30,070 nt of DNA from Candidatus Methanoperedens sp. (lineage in GTDB: Archaea > Halobacteriota > Methanosarcinia > Methanosarcinales > Methanoperedenaceae): contig JAPZAN010000192.1 in the NCBI GenBank assembly GCA_027460605.1, positions 1 to 30,070 on the forward strand, read 5' to 3'. Shown here one piece after another: positions 20,159-29,223 of the stretch. Both the position numbers and the translations under genes were made by a program. The notes under the pieces were generated by a model. It did not search any database. It was not told the origin of the DNA and saw only the letters and a program-made list of their open reading frames with translations. Each line of letters starts with the position of its first letter. The first letter of the stretch is position 1.

Positions 20159-21789
20159 TTATGCCTGTAAAGCGCTGCGATAATCAAAACAATGAATGCA
20201 AACACGATATTAAAACCGGGGGTTACAGGGGTTGGAGTGGGTTCTGGCGTCTTTGTGGGTGACGGGGTTGCAAGTGTCACCTGTGGAATTCTTTGAGTTG
20301 GGATAGTGGTAGGGGTGGATGTAATTTTGCTGGGATCGATCACGGTTATTACAGGTCTCTCTGAGCTTAATACCGAGCGTGTCGTTCCACTGTACGCAAA
20401 ACCGGTGTAATTTGCCACAGCAGATGGTAATTTAATTTCTCCCTCCTTATTCATCCTGATTGTATAGCTGTATATCTTCGGAGTATTCAATTCCAAAGAT
20501 GCAGAGGCAAGAGATGTCATACCGTTTACAAGGCTCACTCCCTCTGGTAATGAATCATTCACTGCAGCGTTTGTGACTATATTTCCCACGTTATTGATAC
20601 TCACAGTTACGGTTACGACTTCGCCTATTTTTACGACAGGCTTGTCCACGGTTTTTTCCATTATAATTTTTGGGCCATAGACCACTATCGTGGCTGTTTT
20701 GGAATAGACGGTATATGGTTTATTATTGAACGTGAACTGTGCATTCGCAGACGGGATGGGAAAACCATTAAGGCTTGCTTCAAGAGCTTTGATGGAATAT
20801 GTCGTACCCCATTCCTGTCCCGGGTTGAGCACAGGAATGTCCCATTGAAGCGAGGTGTTGGATTTTAATTCAAAATTTTCATTCATGCTGTCTGTGACGT
20901 GGATATTTTTTAATTCATATACCCCGCCGTTACCAACAGTAATGCTTACAGTTGCAGGATTCTGAAGATAGATATGGTCTTTCACAGCCTTGCTTATGGT
21001 GACCTGTGTCTCCACAGCTTTCGGTGAAACGGTTATGTAACCTGTGCTTGTTCCATTGTATTCGAGGTCTTTGACATCAAGACCCGTTGCATTCGCGCTC
21101 AAGGTGTATGAATTTTGATCAAGGAGTTGCGGAACTTCGAGTATGACTGAAAAACTCTGACTTGCCCCGGCTTCCATCGTATGATAATACTGGTGAAGCT
21201 GGCTGGTGGGGCCTCCCCGCAGTTGCAAACCACCGGTATTAAGATCGAGATAAACATTCTCTGCTCTTGCATCACCGTTATTTGTTACCGTAGCCGTTGC
21301 AGTAATTGTCGTGTCATCGTAGGAGGTGTATGAACCTTTATCCGTAGAAACACTGACATCAAGTTTAGGCAGTCCTCTTTTCTGGATGGATATGGTCGCC
21401 CAGGGACTGTAGTACTCATATACCCACACCTGCGCATTCTTTGCAGGGAAATCGGTGGCTGTTACCTTTACTTCATAATCCGGGTCGATATAAGGGTCGC
21501 TCCCCGGCATCATGATCTGCGTATTGAGAAGTACCACGTTTTTATAAATCTCAATTAAAACCGATGGCGGAACATCGGTCTCGGGGACTATATTTCCATG
21601 TATGTCTTTTATTCCCGGGGCGGGCGAGGGGAATTGCACTGCCTTGACCATGTACTCTCCATTAATCATTGTGCTGCCCTTGTTAATGGTGCCTGACACG
21701 CCAGGAGCCCATTCTATATCGCCGGGAGCGAAGCTCGCTGCAAGATTTGCAGAGAAAAGAATTATTATAACTGCTAAGTACCGTCTCAT
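20155..21789 (-). CDS. Surface protein with CARDB/DUF11-like domains and PGF-type anchor
   Basis: 544-aa exported protein from the ATG at 21789 (a TTG at 21798 is a weaker alternative). The signal peptide MRRYLAVIIILFSANLAASF is followed by beta-sandwich modules typical of archaeal surface proteins: a CARDB-like unit (DVSVSTDKGSYTSYDDTTIT, ATVTNNGDARAENVYLDL) and a DUF11-like unit near the end (MEKTVDKPVVKIGEVVTVTV, NNVGNIVTNAAVNDSLPEGV). A Thr/Pro-rich stalk (PTPTPVTPGF) leads to one hydrophobic helix (NIVFAFIVLIIAALYRHK). The PGF, helix and basic end resemble PGF-CTERM archaeosortase substrates, as in the gene at 2457. Probable S-layer-associated adhesion or structural protein. Ends convergently against the AlbA/TPR gene. 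Confidence 0.82.
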   Translation of the reverse strand: MRRYLAVIIILFSANLAASFAPGDIEWAPGVSGTINKGSTMINGEYMVKAVQFPSPAPGIKDIHGNIVPETDVPPSVLIEIYKNVVLLNTQIMMPGSDPYIDPDYEVKVTATDFPAKNAQVWVYEYYSPWATISIQKRGLPKLDVSVSTDKGSYTSYDDTTITATATVTNNGDARAENVYLDLNTGGLQLRGGPTSQLHQYYHTMEAGASQSFSVILEVPQLLDQNSYTLSANATGLDVKDLEYNGTSTGYITVSPKAVETQVTISKAVKDHIYLQNPATVSITVGNGGVYELKNIHVTDSMNENFELKSNTSLQWDIPVLNPGQEWGTTYSIKALEASLNGFPIPSANAQFTFNNKPYTVYSKTATIVVYGPKIIMEKTVDKPVVKIGEVVTVTVSINNVGNIVTNAAVNDSLPEGVSLVNGMTSLASASLELNTPKIYSYTIRMNKEGEIKLPSAVANYTGFAYSGTTRSVLSSERPVITVIDPSKITSTPTTIPTQRIPQVTLATPSPTKTPEPTPTPVTPGFNIVFAFIVLIIAALYRHK

Positions 21790-21929
21790 CTCAATCAACG
21801 ATAACCTATTTACTAATATATTTTTCTATCTTTTAAGATGTGTAATTAAAGCGATATCCCAAAGCCATGTATAAGGTATAAGAAGATATATATATAAAAA
21901 TATAATCAAAATGACGTGTGACTGATTTT

Positions 21930-22085
21930 ATGGAAATAAAAATGAGTTCCGGCTGGTTTATGACCATCTCGCTACAGAAAAGCGACAGGTTTGAGGAAGA
22001 GAAGGAGCACGTGAAGATAAATGCAATAAGAACCGGGGATAAGGTTTTAGTGGATGCGATTGTAGGGAGCGTGGAGATTCTATGA
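21930..22085 (+). pseudogene. In-frame chimera: 72-aa gene N-terminus fused to dehydratase C-terminus
   Basis: A 51-codon open frame begins MEIKMSSGWFMTISLQKSD and RFEEEKEHVKI, which matches residues 8-36 of the intact neighbour at 22103 almost exactly, then switches to NAIRTGDKVLVDAIVGSVEI, matching the C-terminus of the phosphomevalonate dehydratase small subunit (15710-15771). The stop overlaps the ATG of the intact 72-aa gene (ATGA). A TATA-like run lies at 21887-21899. It is best explained as debris of a tandem duplication with internal deletion, but the open frame and promoter leave open expression of a chimeric peptide. Confidence 0.75.
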
Positions 22086-22300
22086 ACGATGAAAAAGGTT
22101 TTATGGAAATAAAGATGAGCTCTGGCTGGTTTATGACCATCTCGCTTCAGAAAAGCGACAGGTTCGAGGAAGAGAAGGAATATGTGGAGATAGCCAAAGA
22201 AAGAGGCGGGCAGAAGCAGCGCAGGTTCAATATCAACCCGAAATATGTAAGGGCGCTCGGGGAAGCGCTTGTCAAGTTCGCTGATGAGAATAAGCTTTAG
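22082..22300 (+). CDS. 72-aa conserved-looking hypothetical protein
   Basis: The ATG at 22082 overlaps the stop of the chimeric ORF; an internal ATG at 22103 with AGGT upstream is an alternative that gives 65 aa and corresponds to the start of the duplicate copy at 21930. The protein (MEIKMSSGWFMTISLQKSD, FEEEKEYVEIAKERGG, FNINPKYVRALGEALVKFAD) is soluble, highly charged, and has no cysteine. The arrangement of dehydratase end followed by this gene is seen twice in the window (15.7 kb remnant and here), so the two genes were probably neighbours once. No family recognised. Confidence 0.65.
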   Translation: MNDEKGFMEIKMSSGWFMTISLQKSDRFEEEKEYVEIAKERGGQKQRRFNINPKYVRALGEALVKFADENKL

Positions 22301-22326
22301 TTTTTCATTTTTAAGCTGTTAGTAAA

Positions 22327-22398
22327 TGCGCCGGTCGGGAATCGAACCCGAGTTTAAGCGTTGGCAACGCCTAGTGATAACCGCTACACTACCGGCGC
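22327..22398 (-). tRNA. tRNA-Gly(GCC)
   Basis: Reading the reverse strand, the acceptor GCGCCGG pairs with CCGGCGC, discriminator A at 22327. The D arm contains TAGCGGTTATCA, the anticodon stem-loop is AGGCG-TTGCCAA-CGCTT (one G-U pair), anticodon GCC, and the T arm is CTCGGG-TTCGATT-CCCGA-like. It is 72 nt with no intron and no encoded CCA. Confidence 0.95.
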
Positions 22399-22569
22399 AA
22401 ACCGAAGTGTAAAACCCTTGCGAGCATTCTCTTAATACTTTAATCTATATTAATAGTTTTCACTATTCTTTAAACCAGCCGGGATTTATAATTTTGAATA
22501 TACCTGAATACTTGATAAATGACTTCCAATAACAATCTTTATCATATTTTAGCCTGAAATCAGCATGTA

Positions 22570-23832
22570 ATGTTAATCAAACCTATTTCTGAACTTACGG
22601 CAGAGGAGTCGGCACGGTTGTTCAATCGCAGCGCAGGGCTTTCGGATGTGATGGCGCCTGTAATCTCAATACTCAACGATGTGAGAGAAAACGGGGATGC
22701 TGCCATTCGTAAATATACAGAGCAGTTTGACAGGGCTAAAATAAATGAAATTGAAGTTTCCCACAAGGAAATCCATGAGGCGCTTTTTTCACTGGATAAA
22801 AACCTGCTTGCCCATATCAAAAAAGCAGCCTCGAACATTCGCGCATTCCATGAAGCCCAGGTCTCAAAGGATTGGATAAAGGAGTTTGCACCGGGGCTTA
22901 AACTCGGGCAGCGAATTACGCCGCTTGATATTGCAGGCGCCTATGTACCCGGCGGCAGGGCAGCGTATCCCAGCACAGCTCTCATGACCGCAATACCTGC
23001 AAAAGTGGCGGGAGTGGGCAAGGTCATCATATGCACCCCGCCAAGGCCTGATGGAACAGTGAATCCGCTGACGCTTGCCGCGGCGCACATCGCAGGCGCT
23101 GACAGGGTATTCCGTGCCGGAGGCGTGCAGGCGATAGCGGCGATGGCTTACGGGACAGAGACCATCCCGAAGGTGGATAAGATTGTGGGGCCCGGCAATG
23201 TTTACGTCACCGCTGCCAAGATGGCATGCGGTACAGCTATTGATTTTCCTGCGGGCCCGAGCGAGGTCTTGATAATTGCTGATGGTTCGGCAAGGGCTGA
23301 TTTTATTGCGTCGGATATGATTGCACAGGCAGAGCATGACCCCAATGCCGTTTCGATCCTTGTAACCCCGTCTGAAGAACTTGGAGGGAAGGTAAAACAA
23401 GAGATAGAAAACCGGTTTAAAAGCGAGGAAAGGGCAGAAATCATCAGCAGCTCGCTTGAAAATGCAGCCATACTCACAGGGACTCTGGATGAGTGTATTG
23501 AATTCTCAAATAACTTCGCGCCCGAGCATCTTGAAATAATGACCGGGCAGGATATTCTCGGAAGGGTCAGGCACGCAGGCTCGATATTTGTCGGTTCACA
23601 TGCGCCCGTATCAGCGGGAGATTACGCCTCTGGCACCAACCATGTGCTTCCCACGGCAGGATATGCGCGTATGTTCTCAGGTTTGAACACAGATCATTTT
23701 GTAACGAAGTCAAGTATCCAGATAATTGAAAAGAAAGGGCTTGAGGGGATAGGGGAGACGATTATCAACCTTGCGGAGGCTGAAGGGCTTTCCGCACATG
23801 CAAATGCGGTGAGGGTAAGAAAGGGAGCCTGA
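22570..23832 (+). CDS. hisD: Histidinol dehydrogenase
   Basis: 420-aa cytosolic enzyme that oxidises L-histidinol to L-histidine with two NAD, the last step of histidine synthesis. Typical motifs are PGGRAAYPSTALMTAIPA, KIVGPGNVYVTAAK, FPAGPSEVLIIAD, the metal and catalytic sites AQAEHDPNA (Gln and His), FAPEHLEI (Glu-His pair) and SAGDYASGTNHVLPT (Asp), with the C-terminal AEGLSAHANAVRVR His. Length and order match the family. It ends 3 nt before the DP2 gene, so the two are likely co-transcribed although their functions are unrelated. Other his genes are not in the window. Confidence 0.97.
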   Translation: MLIKPISELTAEESARLFNRSAGLSDVMAPVISILNDVRENGDAAIRKYTEQFDRAKINEIEVSHKEIHEALFSLDKNLLAHIKKAASNIRAFHEAQVSKDWIKEFAPGLKLGQRITPLDIAGAYVPGGRAAYPSTALMTAIPAKVAGVGKVIICTPPRPDGTVNPLTLAAAHIAGADRVFRAGGVQAIAAMAYGTETIPKVDKIVGPGNVYVTAAKMACGTAIDFPAGPSEVLIIADGSARADFIASDMIAQAEHDPNAVSILVTPSEELGGKVKQEIENRFKSEERAEIISSSLENAAILTGTLDECIEFSNNFAPEHLEIMTGQDILGRVRHAGSIFVGSHAPVSAGDYASGTNHVLPTAGYARMFSGLNTDHFVTKSSIQIIEKKGLEGIGETIINLAEAEGLSAHANAVRVRKGA

Positions 23833-23835
23833 TAA

Positions 23836-26800
23836 ATGAAATTCGCCGCCAGCGACGCGATGCTTTCTTATTTTAACGGCCTCGAATCCGAGCTTAACCG
23901 CGCCATCGACCTCGCCAACCGCGCGCGCGCAAACGGCGCCGACCCTTTGCCGTCCGTTGAAATACCCATTGCAAAAGACCTTGCGGACAGGGTTGAAAAG
24001 CTCATCGGCGTTGAGGGTGTTGCAAAGCGGTTAAGAGAGCTTGAATCTTCCATGTCCCGCGAAGAGGCTTCACTGCAGCTCGGTCTTGAGGTAGCGAGCG
24101 GCAAAATCAAACAGTTTGAATCACAAAAGGATGCCATTGAGGCAGCCGTAAGGGTTGCGATGGCTGTTCTCACAGAAGGAGTCGTGGCGGCGCCAATAGA
24201 GGGCATCGCAAAAATAGACCTTGCAAAGAACGACGACGGTTCTGATTACATCAGGATTTATTATGCCGGCCCAATCAGGAGCGCGGGCGGCACTGCGCAG
24301 GCGCTGTCAGTGCTGGCTGCTGACTATATCCGTGGAAGCCTGGGGATTAACCGTTTCATTCCGCGGGCTGAAGAGGTGGAGAGGTATGTGGAAGAAATCG
24401 CTGCATATCACAGGGCTGTCCACCTCCAGTATTTGCCCACAGATGAAGAAATCAGGCTTATTGTCAGGAACTGCCCGATATGCATCGATGGTGAGCCCAC
24501 GGAGGAGGCGGAGGTGGAAGGGCGGCGCGACCTTGCACGAATCGAAACGAACAGGATACGCGGCGGCATGGCGCTTGTCATTGCTGAAGGTATCGCGCTT
24601 AAAGCCCCGAAAGTGAAAAAGCATGTTGATAAACTGAAACTCCCGGGCTGGGACTTTCTTGAGAAATTCGTGGTTACCGTGAAAACTGATGATGCCTCGG
24701 CGCAGTTAAAACCCAAAGACAAATATCTGCAGGATTTGATTGCGGGGAGACCGGTTTTTTCATACCCTTCAAGACCCGGGGGATTCAGGCTCAGGTACGG
24801 CAGGGGGAGGAATACGAGTTTTGCAGCCGCGGGTATCAGCCCAGCAACAATGGTAATGATGGACGATTTCATAGCCGCGGGCACGCAGATTAAAGTGGAG
24901 CGCCCGGGTAAAGCAGCAGGCATCGCGCCTGTGGATACGATAGAAGGTCCGACCGTACGTTTATTCAACGGGGATGTTTTAAGAGTGGACACGCAGGAAG
25001 AATCTTTAAAAATAAGACCATCGGTACAGAGGATTCTCGATGTCGGGGAGATTCTAATAAACTTCGGGGATTTTCTTGAGAATAACCATCCTCTTGTGCC
25101 TTCATCATACTGTTATGAATGGTGGCTCCAGGAGCTTGCCGCAAAGACACCTCTAAACGAACCAGGAGATTTGAGAAACCCGGACCAGAAAACGGCGCTA
25201 TCCCTGTCTGACAAATATAAAGTGCCGCTTCATCCGAAATACACGTATCTCTGGCATGATATTTCACTCGATGAGTATACGGCTTTAGCTGAATACATCC
25301 AGAAAAACGGGAAATTTGCTGAAAAAGTTGAATTTCCTCTAGATGACAAAATAAAAACCATTCTTGAGACATTGCTTGTACCTCATCTCGTGCGCGAGAA
25401 ACATATTTTTATCGAAGAGCCGCTCCCGCTGATGAGATGCCTCGGTCTTGACGCAAATTTGAAAAAGACATGGGTTTCTGCCGAATCAAATATTATGGAT
25501 ACTGTTTCAAAGGTGAGCGGTATAACTATCCGAAGCCGCGCGCCCATCAGAATCGGGGGGAGGATGGGAAGACCTGAGAAATCCGACAAAAGGGAAATGA
25601 AACCTGCACCGCATGTGCTTTTTCCTATCGGTGAAGCGGGAGGACGGCGAAGATCGCTTAAGAGCGCAAGGGATTATATCGATGATACCGATAACGGCGG
25701 GAAAAATAATAATGAGTTTAAGACAGGACTTTCTGTCCAGACAGAAAAGGCTGGAACGATAAAAGTCCAGATTGGAGAACGCATCTGCCCTTCATGCAAG
25801 ACCAGGACGTTCAAGAACAGGTGCAAATGCGGTAAATTTACCCATCCGCTTCTTAAATGCCAGTCCTGCGGGATTGAAGTCCCAAAACCCGTGTGCCCGA
25901 AATGCAAGAAAGAGACCACATCCGTCACCGAACTGGAGATTGATTTTAAGTCGGAATACCAGCAGGCGCTGGATAATGTGGGCGAGAGGGACAACTTTGA
26001 CTCGATAAAAGGCGTTATCGGTCTTACCTCAAAAAATAAAACGCCTGAGCCGCTTGAAAAAGGAATCCTCCGTGCAAAACATGATATTGTGATGTTCAAG
26101 GACGGGACTGTAAGGTATGACCTATCCGACCTGCCTCTCACGCATATAAAGCCCAAGGAGTTAGGACTTTCGGTTTCGAAGCTGAAAGAACTCGGGTATG
26201 TGAACGACACGTATGGAAAACCGCTCGTTGATGAAAACCAAGTTCTCGAACTTAAAGTCCAGGACATTGTAGTCTCAAAGGACTGCGCCGAATACCTGCG
26301 GAAGACCGCAAGATTCATTGACGACCTCCTGACCAAATATTATAAAGTCGGCGCTTATTACAATATTAACAGCACCAACGACCTCATCGGGAAACTGGTG
26401 ATTGGGCTTGCGCCCCACACTTCTGCCGGCGTCCTCGGCCGCCTTGTCGGGTTCACAACCGCATCTGTGGGCTACGCGCATCCATTTTTCCATGCAGCAA
26501 AGCGCCGCAACTGCGATGGCGATGAAGACTGCGTGATGCTGCTGATGGACGGTCTTCTTAACTTCTCGCGCTCCTATCTCCCGGACAAGCGCGGCGGGCA
26601 GATGGACGCGCCTCTTGTGCTCACCTCGCGCATCGACCCGAATGAGGTGGATAAAGAGGCGCATAATGTGGATTTGCTTTTCAGGTATCCCCTTCCGTTC
26701 TATGAAGCCACGCTGCAATACAAGAACCCGAAGGATATCGTAAAACTCATGGATACGGTGAGCGGGAGGCTCGGGATACCGGCGCAGTACGAGGGCTTCG

Positions 26801-27264
26801 GGTTCACCCACGACACCGCCGATATCGCGGCAGGACCGAGGAACAGCGCCTACAAGACGCTCGGGACGATGATTGAGAAGATGGATGCGCAGCTTGCGCT
26901 GGCGCGAAAGATAAAGGCAGTTGACCCGCAGGATGTTGCGGAGCGCGTAATCGAATCGCATTTCCTCCCAGACCTTATCGGAAATTTGCGCTCGTTCTCA
27001 AAACAGAAGGTGAGATGCACGAAATGCAATGCCAAGTACAGGCGCCCGCCGCTTCGGGGCACATGCCCGAAATGTGGCGGGAATATAGTGCTTACGGTGC
27101 ATGAGGGGTCGGTGAGGAAGTATCTTGAGACGAGTCTGCGGATTGCGGATGAGTATAATGTGCGGCATTATACGAAGCAGAGGCTTGAGCTGCTGGAGCT
27201 TGAGATGAGGTCATTGTTTGAGAGCGATAAGGTGAAGCAGAAGGGGCTTGCGGATTTTATGTGA
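23836..27264 (+). CDS. polC: DNA polymerase D large subunit (DP2)
   Basis: 1142-aa catalytic subunit of archaeal family-D replicative DNA polymerase; it works with the DP1 exonuclease subunit, which is not in this window. The N-terminal part carries YIRIYYAGPIRSAGGTAQAL and FIPRAEEVERYVEE. A zinc-binding region lies at about 650-695 (CPSCKTRTFKNRCKCG, LKCQSCG, CPKCKKE). The catalytic motif NCDGDEDCVMLL is near 891, followed by LPDKRGGQMDAPLVLT. A second zinc site near the C-terminus (CTKCNAKYRR, CPKCGGN) is at about 1060-1085. No intein interrupts the active site, although DP2 genes of several archaea have them. Starts 3 nt after hisD. Confidence 0.98.
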   Translation: MKFAASDAMLSYFNGLESELNRAIDLANRARANGADPLPSVEIPIAKDLADRVEKLIGVEGVAKRLRELESSMSREEASLQLGLEVASGKIKQFESQKDAIEAAVRVAMAVLTEGVVAAPIEGIAKIDLAKNDDGSDYIRIYYAGPIRSAGGTAQALSVLAADYIRGSLGINRFIPRAEEVERYVEEIAAYHRAVHLQYLPTDEEIRLIVRNCPICIDGEPTEEAEVEGRRDLARIETNRIRGGMALVIAEGIALKAPKVKKHVDKLKLPGWDFLEKFVVTVKTDDASAQLKPKDKYLQDLIAGRPVFSYPSRPGGFRLRYGRGRNTSFAAAGISPATMVMMDDFIAAGTQIKVERPGKAAGIAPVDTIEGPTVRLFNGDVLRVDTQEESLKIRPSVQRILDVGEILINFGDFLENNHPLVPSSYCYEWWLQELAAKTPLNEPGDLRNPDQKTALSLSDKYKVPLHPKYTYLWHDISLDEYTALAEYIQKNGKFAEKVEFPLDDKIKTILETLLVPHLVREKHIFIEEPLPLMRCLGLDANLKKTWVSAESNIMDTVSKVSGITIRSRAPIRIGGRMGRPEKSDKREMKPAPHVLFPIGEAGGRRRSLKSARDYIDDTDNGGKNNNEFKTGLSVQTEKAGTIKVQIGERICPSCKTRTFKNRCKCGKFTHPLLKCQSCGIEVPKPVCPKCKKETTSVTELEIDFKSEYQQALDNVGERDNFDSIKGVIGLTSKNKTPEPLEKGILRAKHDIVMFKDGTVRYDLSDLPLTHIKPKELGLSVSKLKELGYVNDTYGKPLVDENQVLELKVQDIVVSKDCAEYLRKTARFIDDLLTKYYKVGAYYNINSTNDLIGKLVIGLAPHTSAGVLGRLVGFTTASVGYAHPFFHAAKRRNCDGDEDCVMLLMDGLLNFSRSYLPDKRGGQMDAPLVLTSRIDPNEVDKEAHNVDLLFRYPLPFYEATLQYKNPKDIVKLMDTVSGRLGIPAQYEGFGFTHDTADIAAGPRNSAYKTLGTMIEKMDAQLALARKIKAVDPQDVAERVIESHFLPDLIGNLRSFSKQKVRCTKCNAKYRRPPLRGTCPKCGGNIVLTVHEGSVRKYLETSLRIADEYNVRHYTKQRLELLELEMRSLFESDKVKQKGLADFM

Positions 27265-27341
27265 ATATAATGTCACAAAATTATAAATAATGACTGAATT
27301 AATTTTTGGCGCTTTCGCAAACCAAAGGCACCGTTTTAAAT

Positions 27342-27875
27342 CTAGGTTAATTCTCTTTTTAAGATTTTATGTGCAATATTAAGCTGCTTAAATTTCTCAG
27401 TGTCCCCGGTAGGCATATCCGGATGTAATTCTTTTGCCATAGCTTTGTATTTTGTAGTAATAATCTCCAAATCGTTCAAATCAGGGTCAACGCCAAAAAA
27501 CTTTCGTGCTTCTTTGCGTTTATCATCAATATCTGAATCCTCCCTGAACTCTGAAATAAAGTCGTCAAAAGTTTTTTTTTCAGAAAGAACCAGGTTGGAC
27601 TCAATCTCAATTACCTTAAATAGAACATGGAGATTATCAACGAATTTACTCTGCATGTTATGACTGTAATACATTCGATGACCTGAATAGTACCAGGTCG
27701 CAGAAGCTTTGGCTTTTTTTATCGCTACATTTTCAACAGGGACATCAATATCATTTTCGTTGACACCAATACTTCTTAAAAGCATAACAATATTATTTTT
27801 CAATTGCAAGGCTCTTCGATTATGAGCATTCTTAAAAATTACTGTCTCTATTTCGTGTCCTTTTATTATTACCAT
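27342..27875 (-). CDS. C-terminal J-domain protein
   Basis: 177-aa protein whose last 65 residues form a J domain: FFGVDPDLNDLEIITTKYKA, then MAKELHPDMPTGDTEKFKQL, with the HPD tripeptide that stimulates Hsp70 (DnaK). The J domain is at the C-terminus, not the N-terminus, and the Gly/Phe and zinc-finger regions of DnaJ are missing, so this is a J-like co-chaperone or a regulator with its own N-terminal domain. The N-terminal 110 residues (KNAHNRRALQLKNNIVMLL, ASATWYYSGHRMYYSHNM) are soluble and unrecognised. It converges on DP2; the promoter may be the ATTTAAATA box near 27942. Confidence 0.85.
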   Translation of the reverse strand: MVIIKGHEIETVIFKNAHNRRALQLKNNIVMLLRSIGVNENDIDVPVENVAIKKAKASATWYYSGHRMYYSHNMQSKFVDNLHVLFKVIEIESNLVLSEKKTFDDFISEFREDSDIDDKRKEARKFFGVDPDLNDLEIITTKYKAMAKELHPDMPTGDTEKFKQLNIAHKILKRELT

Positions 27876-27954
27876 TTAATTCACTCATTTTCGTTAGTTG
27901 CAGCCATGACTATCAACACCAAATAAAATGCACTAACAATATTTAAATGTGACC

Positions 27955-27976
27955 TAACGGATATGAAAATCCGTTA
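27955..27976. terminator. Perfect 8-bp hairpin downstream of the DEAD-box gene
   Basis: TAACGGAT (27955-27962) and ATCCGTTA (27969-27976) are perfect inverted repeats around ATGAAA. They lie 36 nt beyond the reverse-strand DEAD-box stop and upstream of the J-domain gene. A GC-rich near-palindrome (GCCGGCGCC) precedes it on that transcript. It could be a terminator or an operator for the J-domain gene; a U tract is weak. Confidence 0.4.
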
Positions 27977-28011
27977 AGTCCAGCCGGCGCCAGGATTTTT
28001 GCAATTTTAGC

Positions 28012-29223
28012 TTAATACAAACGTCTGCGCCTGTTACGCTGCTGCCCTCTTCTAACAACAGGCTTATTCATATCTGGCTTATTCATCCTTCTTTCAGGCT
28101 GTCTTATTGCGACCCTCTCAAAAGCAGGCACGGTCTCTTCCTTTATATCCACATCATTTTCCTTCAATACGGCTGAAAAGTTATCATAATCATTTCTTGA
28201 AAGGATATTTATCGCCTTGCCTTCTGCTCCGGCTCTTGCAGTCCTTCCTATCCTGTGGATATACTGCTTGCTCTCACGGGGAATATCGTAATTGTAAACA
28301 TGAGAAACACCCTCGATATCAAGCCCCCTTGCAGCCACATCCGTGCATACAAGGACACAGGATTTCCCTGAATGGAATGACCTCATAACATCGTTCCTTT
28401 TACCCTGTGGCAATCCGCCATGAATGGCCTGGGCTTCTATACCAGAAAATCGTAAGTTCTTTGCAACTTTATCCGTATTTCTCTTGGTATTGCAGAAAAC
28501 CATTACAAGGTTTGAATTTTCATGCTTCAACAGATGTGCCAGTAAAGAAAACTTCATCTCATCCCCAACCTCATAATAAGTCTGGACCAGTTTTTTCGGG
28601 TCAACATAGGAATCAACCGAAACCTGGAGCGGCTTTTTCATGTGGCTTCGGGAAAGCCGGACAACATCTTTTGTGATTGTTGCAGAGAAAAGAAGAGTCT
28701 GCCTTTCAGTCGGGCATTTTCTGATTATTCTCTCCACATCATCTTTAAATCCCATATCAAACATGCGGTCGGCTTCATCAAGCACAAGTGTTTTTACATT
28801 GCCAAATCTAATAGTACTTCTCTGGATATGGTCAAGTATCCTCCCCGGCGTTCCGACGACTACATCCGCAGTCTTCAATCCCTTTATCTGCGGACTGATT
28901 CCTACGCCGCCGTAGACCGCAATGATTTCTAATGGCCTGTATTTTGAGAATTTAATTAAAGCCTTTGCGACCTGCTCAGCCAGTTCTCGTGTGGGAGTCA
29001 GGACTAAAGCCTGGATACCCTTTCCTTTTTCAGAACTCTGTAATATACCGGCTGCAAATGCAAGCGTTTTCCCTGAGCCTGTCGCAGACCCGGCTATTAC
29101 GTCCTTCCCTGCAAGTATCAAAGGGATCGATTTTTCCTGTATTTCACTTGGGCTTTCAAACTTTGAGTCGTTTATTGATTTCAAAACAAACTCACTTATG
29201 CCCAGATTTTTAAAACTTTCCAT
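28012..29223 (-). CDS. DEAD-box ATP-dependent RNA helicase
   Basis: 403-aa helicase with all core motifs: F/Q motif (FKNLGISEFVLKSI to PSEIQEKSIP), motif I GSATGSGKT, Ia PTRELAEQVA, GG block, Ib GTPGRILD, motif II VLDEADRMFDMGF, motif III SATI, IV VMVFCNTKRNTDK, V TDVAARGLDIEGV and VI HRIGRTARAG. After the second RecA fold comes a short basic tail (RRGQQRNRRRRLY) that should bind RNA. It resembles archaeal DeaD-type helicases involved in RNA unwinding, ribosome assembly or cold adaptation; the exact substrate cannot be told. Monocistronic, divergent from the V4R-like gene. Confidence 0.97.
   Translation of the reverse strand: MESFKNLGISEFVLKSINDSKFESPSEIQEKSIPLILAGKDVIAGSATGSGKTLAFAAGILQSSEKGKGIQALVLTPTRELAEQVAKALIKFSKYRPLEIIAVYGGVGISPQIKGLKTADVVVGTPGRILDHIQRSTIRFGNVKTLVLDEADRMFDMGFKDDVERIIRKCPTERQTLLFSATITKDVVRLSRSHMKKPLQVSVDSYVDPKKLVQTYYEVGDEMKFSLLAHLLKHENSNLVMVFCNTKRNTDKVAKNLRFSGIEAQAIHGGLPQGKRNDVMRSFHSGKSCVLVCTDVAARGLDIEGVSHVYNYDIPRESKQYIHRIGRTARAGAEGKAINILSRNDYDNFSAVLKENDVDIKEETVPAFERVAIRQPERRMNKPDMNKPVVRRGQQRNRRRRLY

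Noticed and set aside
24408..26961. Long reverse-strand frames (194, 220 and 228 codons) inside the DP2 gene
   Set aside because: They mirror the strongly conserved polymerase frame, have no ribosome sites and no recognisable domain.
23836..27264. Intein in the DP2 active site
   Set aside because: The NCDGDED region continues without interruption and total length is normal for an intein-free DP2.
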